Source of the DNA: an uncultured Clostridia bacterium
GTDB taxonomy: Bacteria > Bacillota > Clostridia > Oscillospirales > Ruminococcaceae
Length of the DNA stretch: 11,905 nucleotides
Direction: 5' to 3'
Assembly (NCBI GenBank): GCA_947177545.1
Contig: CAMWVF010000011.1
Location: 1-11,905, forward strand
Shown here: positions 7,318 through 11,905 of the stretch, one piece after another
How the letters are laid out: every line of letters begins with the position of its first letter
Position numbering within the stretch: the stretch's first letter is position 1
Position numbers and translations under genes: made by a program
Notes under the pieces: model-generated
Database searches by the model: none
Told to the model about the DNA's origin: nothing
What the model saw: only the letters and a program-made list of their open reading frames with translations

Positions 7318-8781
7318 ATGTCAAAAAATTATGATGTTATAATTGCGGGCGCAGGCGCGGGAGGTCTCTACTCCACAATAAACCTGCCCTCAGATTTAAA
7401 GGTTCTTCTTATCACAAAACGGGAGCTTATCCTCTGCAACTCGGCTCTTGCACAGGGCGGCATTGCCGCGGTCTATCAGCCCGATGACGACAGCACGCAG
7501 CTCCACACCAACGACACCCTTATCGCAGGGGGCTTCAAGAACAATCCCGACAGCCTTAAAATTCTCGTGAACGAAGCCGCTCACGAAATTGAGAAGATAA
7601 TTTCTTTGGGCGTGGACTTCGACCGCGACGAAAACGGCAGCCTCCACCGCACACTGGAGGGGGGACACTCCCGCCGCAGGATATTCCACCACAAGGACTC
7701 AACGGGCTTTGAAATTACTACAAAGCTTCAGGAAGCAGTCAAAAATATGCCCAATGTTGAAATTATGGAAAACGCCCTGCTATGCGGCATAAAGCGCACG
7801 TCAACGGGCTTTTCTGCGGACATTTCCGCGGACGGCGTGCATTCCGCATACAACAGCCGCTACTTTATACTTGCAACGGGCGGCATAGGCAGGGTCTATG
7901 ACTTTACAACGAACTCCGCAATAGCCACGGGGGACGGCATTACCTTTGCCTATGAAATGGGTGCGAATATCAAAAATCTGTCCCTTATACAGTTCCACCC
8001 AACGGCTTTTAACAATAAGCACACCCGTGAATGCTTTCTTATATCCGAAGCGGTTCGGGGCGAGGGAGCGTACCTCAAAAACTGCCGCGGTGAACGGTTC
8101 ATGCAGAATTACGACGAGCGTCTGGAGCTTGCTCCGCGTGACGTTGTTTCCCACGCCATAGTCACCGAGGGCAGACGGCTCGACTCGGACGAATTTTATT
8201 TGGATATCACCCATAAAGACCCCGAGTTCCTGAAAAAACGTTTCCCCATGATATACAAGTACCTGCTTAGCCAAGGCATCGACATGACCAAGGACATGAT
8301 ACCCATTTACCCATGTCAGCACTATCTTATGGGCGGAATAAACGTCAGCACCCACGCTATGACCTCTATTGAGGGTCTGTACGCTGTTGGCGAATGCTCC
8401 CACACAGGCGTCCACGGCAACAACCGTCTTGCTTCAAACTCTCTTCTGGAGGCGTTGGTTTTCGGCAGACAGGCTGCGCTTGATATTACTTCCCGTATAG
8501 AAAGCGGCAGAGATTACGATTTGAACAGTCTTGAAAGCGTCAATCTCCCCGCAAGCGGGACGGCAGTACCCATACCACAGGGTATACGGACGGAAATACG
8601 CCATATTATGCAGAAATCCTATTTTGTAATACCCAATATGCAGGAGGCTCTGTCGGGCTTTGAGCGTATCTCCGAGATAAAGACCATGCTTGAAGAGGGA
8701 GATTTTGTTGTGGATCACAACTATGTCGAGGCGAAATCCCTTGCAACGGTGGCATACCTTATATTAAAGGAAGTAATCTGA
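7318..8781 (+). CDS. nadB: L-aspartate oxidase
   Basis: An FAD enzyme of 487 residues that oxidises L-aspartate to iminoaspartate, the first step of de novo NAD synthesis, whose product goes to quinolinate synthase NadA. It has the Rossmann FAD motif GAGAGG (11-16), SALAQGGIAA (42-51), EGGHSRRRIFHHKDSTG with Glu114, FILATGGIGRVY (183-194), QFHPTAF with His227, SEAVRGEGAYL (243-253), APRD with Arg274, QHYLMGGI with His335, and the C-terminal FAD signature GVHGNNRLASNSLLEAL. The Glu/His/Arg/His set matches the aspartate/dicarboxylate-binding residues known from E. coli NadB, favouring it over a fumarate reductase subunit. It is shorter than the ~530-residue enterobacterial enzyme because the helical C-terminal domain is reduced. 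GAAGGAA precedes the start. No nadA or nadC lies beside it in this window. Confidence 0.95.
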   Translation: MSKNYDVIIAGAGAGGLYSTINLPSDLKVLLITKRELILCNSALAQGGIAAVYQPDDDSTQLHTNDTLIAGGFKNNPDSLKILVNEAAHEIEKIISLGVDFDRDENGSLHRTLEGGHSRRRIFHHKDSTGFEITTKLQEAVKNMPNVEIMENALLCGIKRTSTGFSADISADGVHSAYNSRYFILATGGIGRVYDFTTNSAIATGDGITFAYEMGANIKNLSLIQFHPTAFNNKHTRECFLISEAVRGEGAYLKNCRGERFMQNYDERLELAPRDVVSHAIVTEGRRLDSDEFYLDITHKDPEFLKKRFPMIYKYLLSQGIDMTKDMIPIYPCQHYLMGGINVSTHAMTSIEGLYAVGECSHTGVHGNNRLASNSLLEALVFGRQAALDITSRIESGRDYDLNSLESVNLPASGTAVPIPQGIRTEIRHIMQKSYFVIPNMQEALSGFERISEIKTMLEEGDFVVDHNYVEAKSLATVAYLILKEVI

Positions 8782-8806
8782 CAGTTGACCGTTGATAGTT
8801 GACAGT
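8779..8806. repeat. four tandem heptamers between convergent stop codons
   Basis: TGACAGT, TGACCGT, TGATAGT and TGACAGT lie head to tail without gaps. The first unit begins with the TGA stop of nadB, and the last base is the first base of the minus-strand stop codon (8806-8808) of the next gene. The whole gap between the two convergent genes is therefore repeat, and no terminator is present. Confidence 0.8.
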
Positions 8807-9054
8807 TAATTTGCGTTAGTAAAAAGCTTTACAGCAAAGTAAAAGCCCTGTTTAAAGCCAATTATTCGGGACTCACATTCAATCTCGCTTTTCAGATTTC
8901 TTACACATTCAATGTCGTCCTCGGACAGCTTTTCCTTGTTGATAAGACAATCAAGGTTTTTGTTCAGTGTATAGTTCATGTCGGTGAGTTCCTCGGTTGT
9001 TTCCTCGTTAAGTTCAAATGTCAGAAAAATATCTTCTACTGTTGGGTATTTCAT
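8806..9054 (-). CDS. small hypothetical protein, 82 residues
   Basis: A soluble, acidic, probably all-helical protein. Residues 10-45 are Glu/Asn/Leu rich, and residues 48-80 form a likely long helix ending in FKQGFYFAVKLFTN. No signal peptide or membrane segment is visible. A short helical protein ending in a GF-x-G-x-x-x-A/V-x-L-like segment recalls uncharacterised Clostridia DUF families (DUF6809-like), but this is a weak impression and I give no function. The gene looks genuine: AAGGAG lies eight bases before the ATG and a near-consensus promoter lies upstream. It is divergent from the ribbon-helix-helix gene, whose likely operator fills the spacer of this promoter, so this is probably a target of that protein. 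It converges on nadB with no terminator between. Confidence 0.75.
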   Translation of the reverse strand: MKYPTVEDIFLTFELNEETTEELTDMNYTLNKNLDCLINKEKLSEDDIECVRNLKSEIECESRIIGFKQGFYFAVKLFTNAN

Positions 9055-9087
9055 TTTTATTACTCCTTTTTAAGTATTCTTTATTAT

Positions 9088-9116
9088 ATTATGCCATAAT
9101 AGTATGGTTTTGTCAA
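9088..9116 (-). promoter_or_regulatory. promoter of the 82-residue protein gene
   Basis: On the minus strand, TTGACA (9111-9116), 17-base spacer, CATAAT (9088-9093). Fourteen of the 17 spacer bases are the near-palindrome at 9094-9107, abutting the -10, a classic repressor position. Confidence 0.75.
9094..9107. promoter_or_regulatory. operator candidate 1
   Basis: CCATAATAGTATGG, with CCATA/TATGG arms around ATAG. It is identical to 9138-9151, 44 bp away, about four helical turns. A protein bound here would cover the promoter spacer of the minus-strand gene. Confidence 0.6.
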
Positions 9117-9126
9117 TGTAAATTTT

Positions 9127-9162
9127 ACATATACCTACCATAATAGTATGGCAGGTATATGT
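9127..9162. promoter_or_regulatory. operator candidate 2 in a 36-bp palindrome
   Basis: The left arm (9127-9142) pairs with the right arm (9147-9162) at 15 of 16 positions, the exception being A9137/C9152, around ATAG. The core 9138-9151 equals operator candidate 1. The right arm contains the ATG (9159-9161) of the ribbon-helix-helix gene, so the site could act as DNA operator or as an RNA hairpin hiding the start codon. Confidence 0.6.
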
Positions 9163-9425
9163 GCAATATCAACAAACAGGGTTGTGATATTATCAGTAGT
9201 ACAAAAGCACACATAGAAGCAAATAAAAAGTACCGCAACAAAAAGCTGCAAGACGGTACAATAAAGCAGCTAAATGTAACATTAAATACTGACGATTTCA
9301 ATATGATAAGTGATTTTTGCAAAAATATGGAAATAAGCAAGCCGACGTTTATTACAGGCGCTTGCAGGTATTTTATTGAAAACAACATACCTGTTTCGGA
9401 ACTGAAAAATAATAAAAACCCTTGA
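9159..9425 (+). CDS. ribbon-helix-helix (Arc/MetJ-like) DNA-binding protein
   Basis: An 88-residue protein with a basic N-terminal region (STKAHIEANKKYRNKK, 14-29), then a pattern typical of the Arc/MetJ fold: a beta strand with alternating side chains, KQLNVTLN (36-43), helix A over DDFNMISDFCKNM (45-57), a short turn, and helix B over KPTFITGACRYFIENN (61-76). This family dimerises and inserts the paired strand into the DNA major groove; members serve as repressors or antitoxins. No toxin gene is adjacent. The only in-frame ATG before the fold is at 9159. It lacks a properly spaced ribosome binding site (AGG ends three bases before it) and lies inside a palindrome, so translation may be leaderless. 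A weak TTTACA (9124-9129) / TATGGC (9147-9152) pair would put the transcript start near the ATG. It probably regulates itself and the divergent gene. Confidence 0.75.
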   Translation: MCNINKQGCDIISSTKAHIEANKKYRNKKLQDGTIKQLNVTLNTDDFNMISDFCKNMEISKPTFITGACRYFIENNIPVSELKNNKNP

Positions 9426-9450
9426 CAAATGATAAGAGCGGATGTATAAT
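9422..9450 (+). promoter_or_regulatory. perfect consensus promoter of the RNA candidate
   Basis: TTGACA (9422-9427), exactly 17 bases, TATAAT (9445-9450). The -35 overlaps the TGA stop (9423-9425) of the ribbon-helix-helix gene. Transcription should begin near 9457. No good coding start with a ribosome binding site follows. Confidence 0.85.
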
Positions 9451-9496
9451 ATAATCATAAAATGATATTATGTAATTGCATGGTGACACACACAAT

Positions 9497-9523
9497 CCCT
9501 GCGGGTGCAACCACGGGGTTTTT
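9497..9523 (+). terminator. internal terminator-like hairpin in the RNA candidate
   Basis: CCCTG (9497-9501) pairs with CGGGG (9514-9518), with inner GGT/ACC around GCA, followed by TTTTT (9519-9523). It might give a short transcript of about 65 nt or a truncated form. The stem is short and interrupted. Confidence 0.4.
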
Positions 9524-9587
9524 GCTTTGCTATTTGGATTTGTGCTGATTGTCAGACGATGTGCTGTCCCGTAGGATAGTCACTTGT

Positions 9588-9629
9588 AAACGAAAAAACT
9601 CGAGGGTGCTGCCTCGGGTTTTTTCGTTT
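9588..9629 (+). terminator. strong terminator of the RNA candidate
   Basis: An 18-bp stem (9588-9605 with 9612-9629) with one G-T wobble and loop GTGCTG. The A6 and T6 tracts face each other within the stem, so RNA would end in or after 9619-9624. Confidence 0.75.
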
Positions 9630-9642
9630 CGGGCTGATTATC

Positions 9643-9733
9643 CTAACCCGCCCCTTGGGGGCTTTTGTAAAGTAAATTATTATTGTATTTGAATTGGGGG
9701 GACTCTCGCCGCGGGGCGTTCCCCGCAAAAAAA
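9643..9733 (+). repeat. dispersed intergenic hairpin element, copy B
   Basis: The 91-bp partner of 7076-7170. In order it has CTAACC, CGCCCCTTGGGGGC (a small hairpin followed by TTTT), an AT-rich middle, GTATTTGA, ATTGGGGGGACT, an apical stem CGCC/GGCG with loop GCGG, TTCCCCG, C and seven A. Compared with copy A, two base pairs of the apical stem are swapped in a compensatory way. It lies between the RNA terminator and the rpmH promoter. No target-site duplication is visible around it. Confidence 0.7.
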
Positions 9734-9746
9734 TTTCCAAAAGGTC

Positions 9747-9776
9747 TTGACAAGGTGTGGGGAAATGTAGTATAAT
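9747..9776 (+). promoter_or_regulatory. promoter of the rpmH operon
   Basis: TTGACA (9747-9752), 18-base spacer, TATAAT (9771-9776). The predicted leader from about 9783 contains a small TAGGC/GCCTA hairpin and then a strong AAGGAGGAG ribosome binding site before the ATG at 9833. Confidence 0.88.
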
Positions 9777-9832
9777 TAATGCGATAGGCGTTTTATGCCT
9801 AAACCCATATACGTTCAAAAGGAGGAGAAATC

Positions 9833-9967
9833 ATGAAAAGAACATACCAGCCCAAGAAGCTTCACAGAAAAAAAGAACACGGCTTTATGAAGAGAATGTC
9901 CACAAGAAACGGTCGCAAGGTTCTTGCAAGAAGACGTGCAAAGGGAAGAGCAAGACTTTCCTACTAA
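9833..9967 (+). CDS. rpmH: 50S ribosomal protein L34
   Basis: A 44-residue, strongly basic ribosomal protein of the large subunit, the normal length for L34. It begins with the invariant MKRTYQP and carries the HGF and [22 protein letters not shown] segments that contact 23S rRNA. Positions 8-15 (KKLHRKKE) differ from the common SKRKRKRT but keep the charge. A perfect-hexamer promoter and AAGGAGGAG indicate high expression. It is the first gene of the cluster with rnpA, yidD and yidC, but 142 bases containing two hairpins separate it from rnpA. In many bacteria dnaA lies beside this gene; here its upstream neighbours are an RNA candidate and a regulator. Confidence 0.97.
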   Translation: MKRTYQPKKLHRKKEHGFMKRMSTRNGRKVLARRRAKGRARLSY

Positions 9968-9973
9968 ATAACA

Positions 9974-10020
9974 AGAGACGAGGGGCAGGAGGCGGAACCG
10001 TTTTTCTGCTTCCTGTCTCT
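9974..10020 (+). other. hairpin just after rpmH
   Basis: AGAGAC (9974-9979) pairs with GTCTCT (10015-10020), and AGGAGGC (9987-9993) with GCTTCCT (10008-10014), leaving a seven-base bulge. There is no U-tract, so it may be a processing or mRNA-stabilising structure rather than a terminator. Confidence 0.4.
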
Positions 10021-10038
10021 GAATATTCCTGCATCTTG

Positions 10039-10088
10039 AGACCACACAGGGGGCGTTCCCAATGGACTTGCCTTTTTGTGGTCTTTTT
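10039..10088 (+). terminator. partial terminator (attenuator) between rpmH and rnpA
   Basis: AGACCACA (10039-10046) pairs with TGTGGTCT (10077-10084), with further G-rich/T-rich inner pairing (AGGGGGC with GCCTTTT), and is followed by TTTT at 10085-10088. No separate good promoter is seen for rnpA, so read-through is likely needed and this would lower rnpA, yidD and yidC output relative to rpmH. Confidence 0.6.
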
Positions 10089-10109
10089 ATTTAAGCTTAA
10101 GGAACTTAC

Positions 10110-10463
10110 ATGAAATATACTGTTATAATCAAGGAAAACAAAACCTTTGTCAGCTTATATAAGCGAGGCAAATATACTGTAGGTAAAAACGTTGCCGTTT
10201 ATTACAAAAAGAATCGTTCGGGTCAGACAGGTCTGGGGATAACTACAGGCAAAAAGGCGGGCAATGCTGTTGTACGCAGCCGATGCCGCAGAATAATCCG
10301 TGCCGCATTTAAAAACTGCGAGGAAGAATTTCCAAAGGGCTACGACTACATCATAGCCGCACGCCCAGGCTGCGGTGATGCCAAATCCACCCAAATTGAG
10401 GCTTTTTTCCGCAGCAAGGTCATTCCTGCTGTCAAAAAGCTTGATGCTACAAACCGTAAATGA
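10110..10463 (+). CDS. rnpA: ribonuclease P protein component
   Basis: A 117-residue basic protein that binds the catalytic RNase P RNA and helps it cut 5' leaders from precursor tRNAs. The RNR region [20 protein letters not shown] (48-67) is clear, as are the N-terminal strand with KRGK (18-21) and LGITTGKK (42-49), and the later [10 protein letters not shown] (78-87). The usual Asn of the RNR motif is Ser57 here. AAGGAA lies upstream of the ATG. The stop codon overlaps the yidD start (ATGA), implying translational coupling. Expression probably depends on read-through of the hairpin that precedes it. Confidence 0.95.
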   Translation: MKYTVIIKENKTFVSLYKRGKYTVGKNVAVYYKKNRSGQTGLGITTGKKAGNAVVRSRCRRIIRAAFKNCEEEFPKGYDYIIAARPGCGDAKSTQIEAFFRSKVIPAVKKLDATNRK

Positions 10464-10777
10464 AAAACATTTTATTACTGTTGGTAAAATTTTACCGCAA
10501 GGCTATATCTCCCTTAAAACCGCCCTGCTGCAAATATTACCCCACCTGCTCGTCCTACGCTGTTGAAGCGATAGAGAAGCACGGGGCTGTAAAGGGTCTT
10601 GCCTTGTCGGCATGGAGAGTGCTTCGGTGCAACCCGTGGAGCTTGGGGGGAGTAGACCCCGTACCCGAAAAATTTGGCTTTTACACCCTTGAAAAAAGAT
10701 ACGGCAAGGGCAGAAACACCCCGCCCGAGGATATGTCGGCGGACAATTATGCGGACAAGTCCGTACAGAAAAATTAA
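10460..10777 (+). CDS. yidD: membrane protein insertion efficiency factor YidD
   Basis: A 105-residue member of the YidD (DUF37) family, a small membrane-associated protein with an N-terminal amphipathic or hydrophobic helix ([17 protein letters not shown], 2-18) that aids membrane protein insertion together with YidC. The signature is complete: cysteines in [14 protein letters not shown] (21-34), then [34 protein letters not shown] (56-69). It is longer than the usual 70-85 residues because of a charged C-terminal tail (about 75-105) with no recognisable domain. Its ATG overlaps the rnpA stop by four bases. yidC follows 37 bases later, which fits a shared role. Confidence 0.95.
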   Translation: MKNILLLLVKFYRKAISPLKPPCCKYYPTCSSYAVEAIEKHGAVKGLALSAWRVLRCNPWSLGGVDPVPEKFGFYTLEKRYGKGRNTPPEDMSADNYADKSVQKN

Positions 10778-10814
10778 TTATGCAACTTTGTTTAATTCGG
10801 AGGAAAAATTTTAA

Positions 10815-11905
10815 ATGAGAGAACTTATCGGTTATCCCCTTGGCTGGATAATGTGGCTTTTTTATCAGATAACGCACAATTACGCATGGTCTATCGTATT
10901 TTTTACAATTGTTACAAAAATACTGCTTTTCCCCCTTTCGGTAAAGCAGCAGAAATCTACGGCGGCAATGACCGCCTTTCAGCCTAAGCTTGAGAAGCTG
11001 AAAAAACAATACGCAAACAACCAGCAGAAGCTTCAGGAGGAGCAGATGAAGCTTTACGCGGAAGAGGGCATAAACCCCATGTCAAGCTGCCTGCCGCTGC
11101 TTATACAGTTCCCGCTGCTGTACGGTATTTTCGATGTTGTGTACAAGCCCATATACCATATCCTCAGAGCGGGAAGGCCCGCTATCGACGCTGCTACCAA
11201 CATTGCGCGGGAAATTTTTACCAAGGACGGCGGCACAGTCCCCGCATATTTTGAGTACCGTCCCGAAATTTATATAATCAAAGAGGTCCAGAAGGATCCC
11301 TCCGCCTTTGCGGCAATGAATGAACAGTACCCCGACTTTGTTGAAAATGTAAGCGAGTTCAGCAACAAGCTTTTCGGCATTGTGGACTTGGGCGATATGC
11401 CGACCCTCCACCCTGAGGTTTGGAACGCAGCATCTGTAATTCTGCTGCTGATACCTATCATGTCAGGCGTTATTCAGCTTTGCATGACGATATACAGCCA
11501 GATACGCAACAAAAAGATGAATCCCGACGCACCCAGTATGGCGGGCATGAACATGATGCTTTACGTTATGCCGCTGTTTTCGGTGTGGATAGCGTTCAGA
11601 TACCCCGCAGGTATCGGCTTTTACTGGACAATGTCCTCACTTTTCAGCTTTGTGCAGTCTATCTTGCTTTATAAGATCTATACACCCGAGTACGTTGCTT
11701 CTCTTGTGGAAAAGGACAAGGCTAAGCGAAAGAAGAAAGCCCGTCCCAACATGATGGAAAGATACCAGCAGCTTATGGAGGAGCAGAACGGCGGAAAATC
11801 TCCTGCCAAAACGGGAGGCATAGCGGTTTCCTCCGCGGCGGACGAGGAGGACGACAAGCCCGAGGTCAAAATATCGAAGGCTAAGCAGAAAGAATACGAA
11901 AGAAT
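10815..11905 (+). CDS. yidC: membrane protein insertase YidC/OxaA (3' end missing)
   Basis: The first 363 codons of the YidC/Oxa1 insertase, which places proteins in the cytoplasmic membrane alone or with Sec; the frame is open to the window edge. The start is fixed by GGAGG (10799-10803) and by homology. There is no lipoprotein signal or cysteine: the N-terminal segment GYPLGWIMWLFYQITHNY leads directly into TM1 (about 23-42). A Gln/Lys-rich cytoplasmic coiled region (55-85) follows, then TM2 (92-110), a long outside loop of about 85 residues (115-200), TM3 (203-225), and two further segments near 243-263 and 267-286. The tail from 300 is basic (KAKRKKKARP), then acidic, suiting ribosome contact. 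Lys35 occupies the position where many YidC proteins have the groove arginine. Confidence 0.95.
   Translation, partial: MRELIGYPLGWIMWLFYQITHNYAWSIVFFTIVTKILLFPLSVKQQKSTAAMTAFQPKLEKLKKQYANNQQKLQEEQMKLYAEEGINPMSSCLPLLIQFPLLYGIFDVVYKPIYHILRAGRPAIDAATNIAREIFTKDGGTVPAYFEYRPEIYIIKEVQKDPSAFAAMNEQYPDFVENVSEFSNKLFGIVDLGDMPTLHPEVWNAASVILLLIPIMSGVIQLCMTIYSQIRNKKMNPDAPSMAGMNMMLYVMPLFSVWIAFRYPAGIGFYWTMSSLFSFVQSILLYKIYTPEYVASLVEKDKAKRKKKARPNMMERYQQLMEEQNGGKSPAKTGGIAVSSAADEEDDKPEVKISKAKQKEYER

Larger units (their letters stand above)
9457..9629 (+). ncRNA. candidate structured small RNA, family not recognised
   Basis: A stretch of about 170 bases bounded by a consensus promoter and a strong terminator, without a convincing gene. 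Visible folds: a terminator-like stem at 9497-9518; a 5'/mid-RNA pairing in which TGACA, CACA and AATCC (9484-9498, one bulged C) pair with GGATT, TGTG and TGTCA (9536-9554, one internal loop); a stem GTGCTGTCC/GGATAG-T-CAC with loop CGTA (9561-9583); and the final terminator. The first two folds share bases and exclude each other. I looked for, and did not find, the SRP tetraloop region, RNase P or tmRNA cores. A divergent 6S RNA cannot be excluded by eye. The 5' end is inferred from the promoter only. Confidence 0.5.

Noticed and set aside
9159..9425. Toxin-antitoxin pair formed by the ribbon-helix-helix protein and the divergent 82-residue protein
   Set aside because: Typical pairs are co-directional and overlapping. 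Here the genes are divergent with about 100 bases between, and the 82-residue protein has no RelE, MazF, PIN or HicA features. Shared regulation is supported, toxicity is not.
9494..9523. T-box-like stretch GGGTGCAACCACGGGG followed by T5
   Set aside because: It differs from the T-box core GGGTGGNACCGCG at two or more conserved positions. No stem I/specifier region fits in the short sequence between the promoter and this point, and no amino-acid gene follows. A terminator hairpin explains it.
9639..9647. DnaA box and replication origin upstream of rpmH
   Set aside because: Only a single 7/9 match to TTATCCACA was found, with no cluster and no AT-rich unwinding array next to it.

Overview
The window looks like chromosome from an anaerobic Clostridia, most likely an Oscillospiraceae / Ruminococcus-type genome. 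This is inferred from the AGGAGG ribosome binding sites, near-consensus TTGACA/TATAAT promoters, a large single-chain pyruvate:ferredoxin oxidoreductase, a signal-less GH35 beta-galactosidase, and the low-GC Gram-positive order rpmH-rnpA-yidD-yidC. No phage, insertion sequence, CRISPR array, tRNA or rRNA was recognised.

Layout. Positions 1-248 are AT-rich and hold no gene, only two terminator-like hairpins. A cytoplasmic GH35 beta-galactosidase (249-1991, minus) is divergent from a purine nucleoside phosphorylase (2201-3037, plus). Next comes a 34-residue mini-ORF boxed between two intrinsic terminators (3042-3293). nifJ (3346-6939, minus) is divergent from nadB (7318-8781, plus), which is convergent with a small unrecognised gene (8806-9054, minus). 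That gene is in turn divergent from a ribbon-helix-helix protein (9159-9425, plus). A 407-base gene-free stretch (9426-9832) holds a consensus promoter, a probable structured RNA with its own terminator, and a repeated element. The window ends in the ribosome / membrane-insertion cluster rpmH, rnpA, yidD and a 3'-truncated yidC.

Functionally, the left two thirds are housekeeping metabolism: sugar hydrolysis, purine salvage, pyruvate to acetyl-CoA plus reduced ferredoxin, and the first step of NAD synthesis. Each gene has its own promoter. The right end is a translation and membrane biogenesis operon in which rpmH is followed by an attenuator-like hairpin before rnpA, and rnpA and yidD overlap by four bases.

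The most interesting material is intergenic. A ~91-95 bp element occurs twice in opposite orientation (7076-7170 minus, 9643-9733 plus); two base pairs of its apical hairpin differ between copies by compensatory changes. A ribbon-helix-helix gene and its divergent partner share a control region with two identical 14-bp near-palindromes, one filling a promoter spacer and one at the heart of a 36-bp palindrome that covers the regulator's own start codon. A consensus promoter overlapping the stop codon of the regulator gene drives a probable ~170-nt RNA that I cannot assign to a known family.
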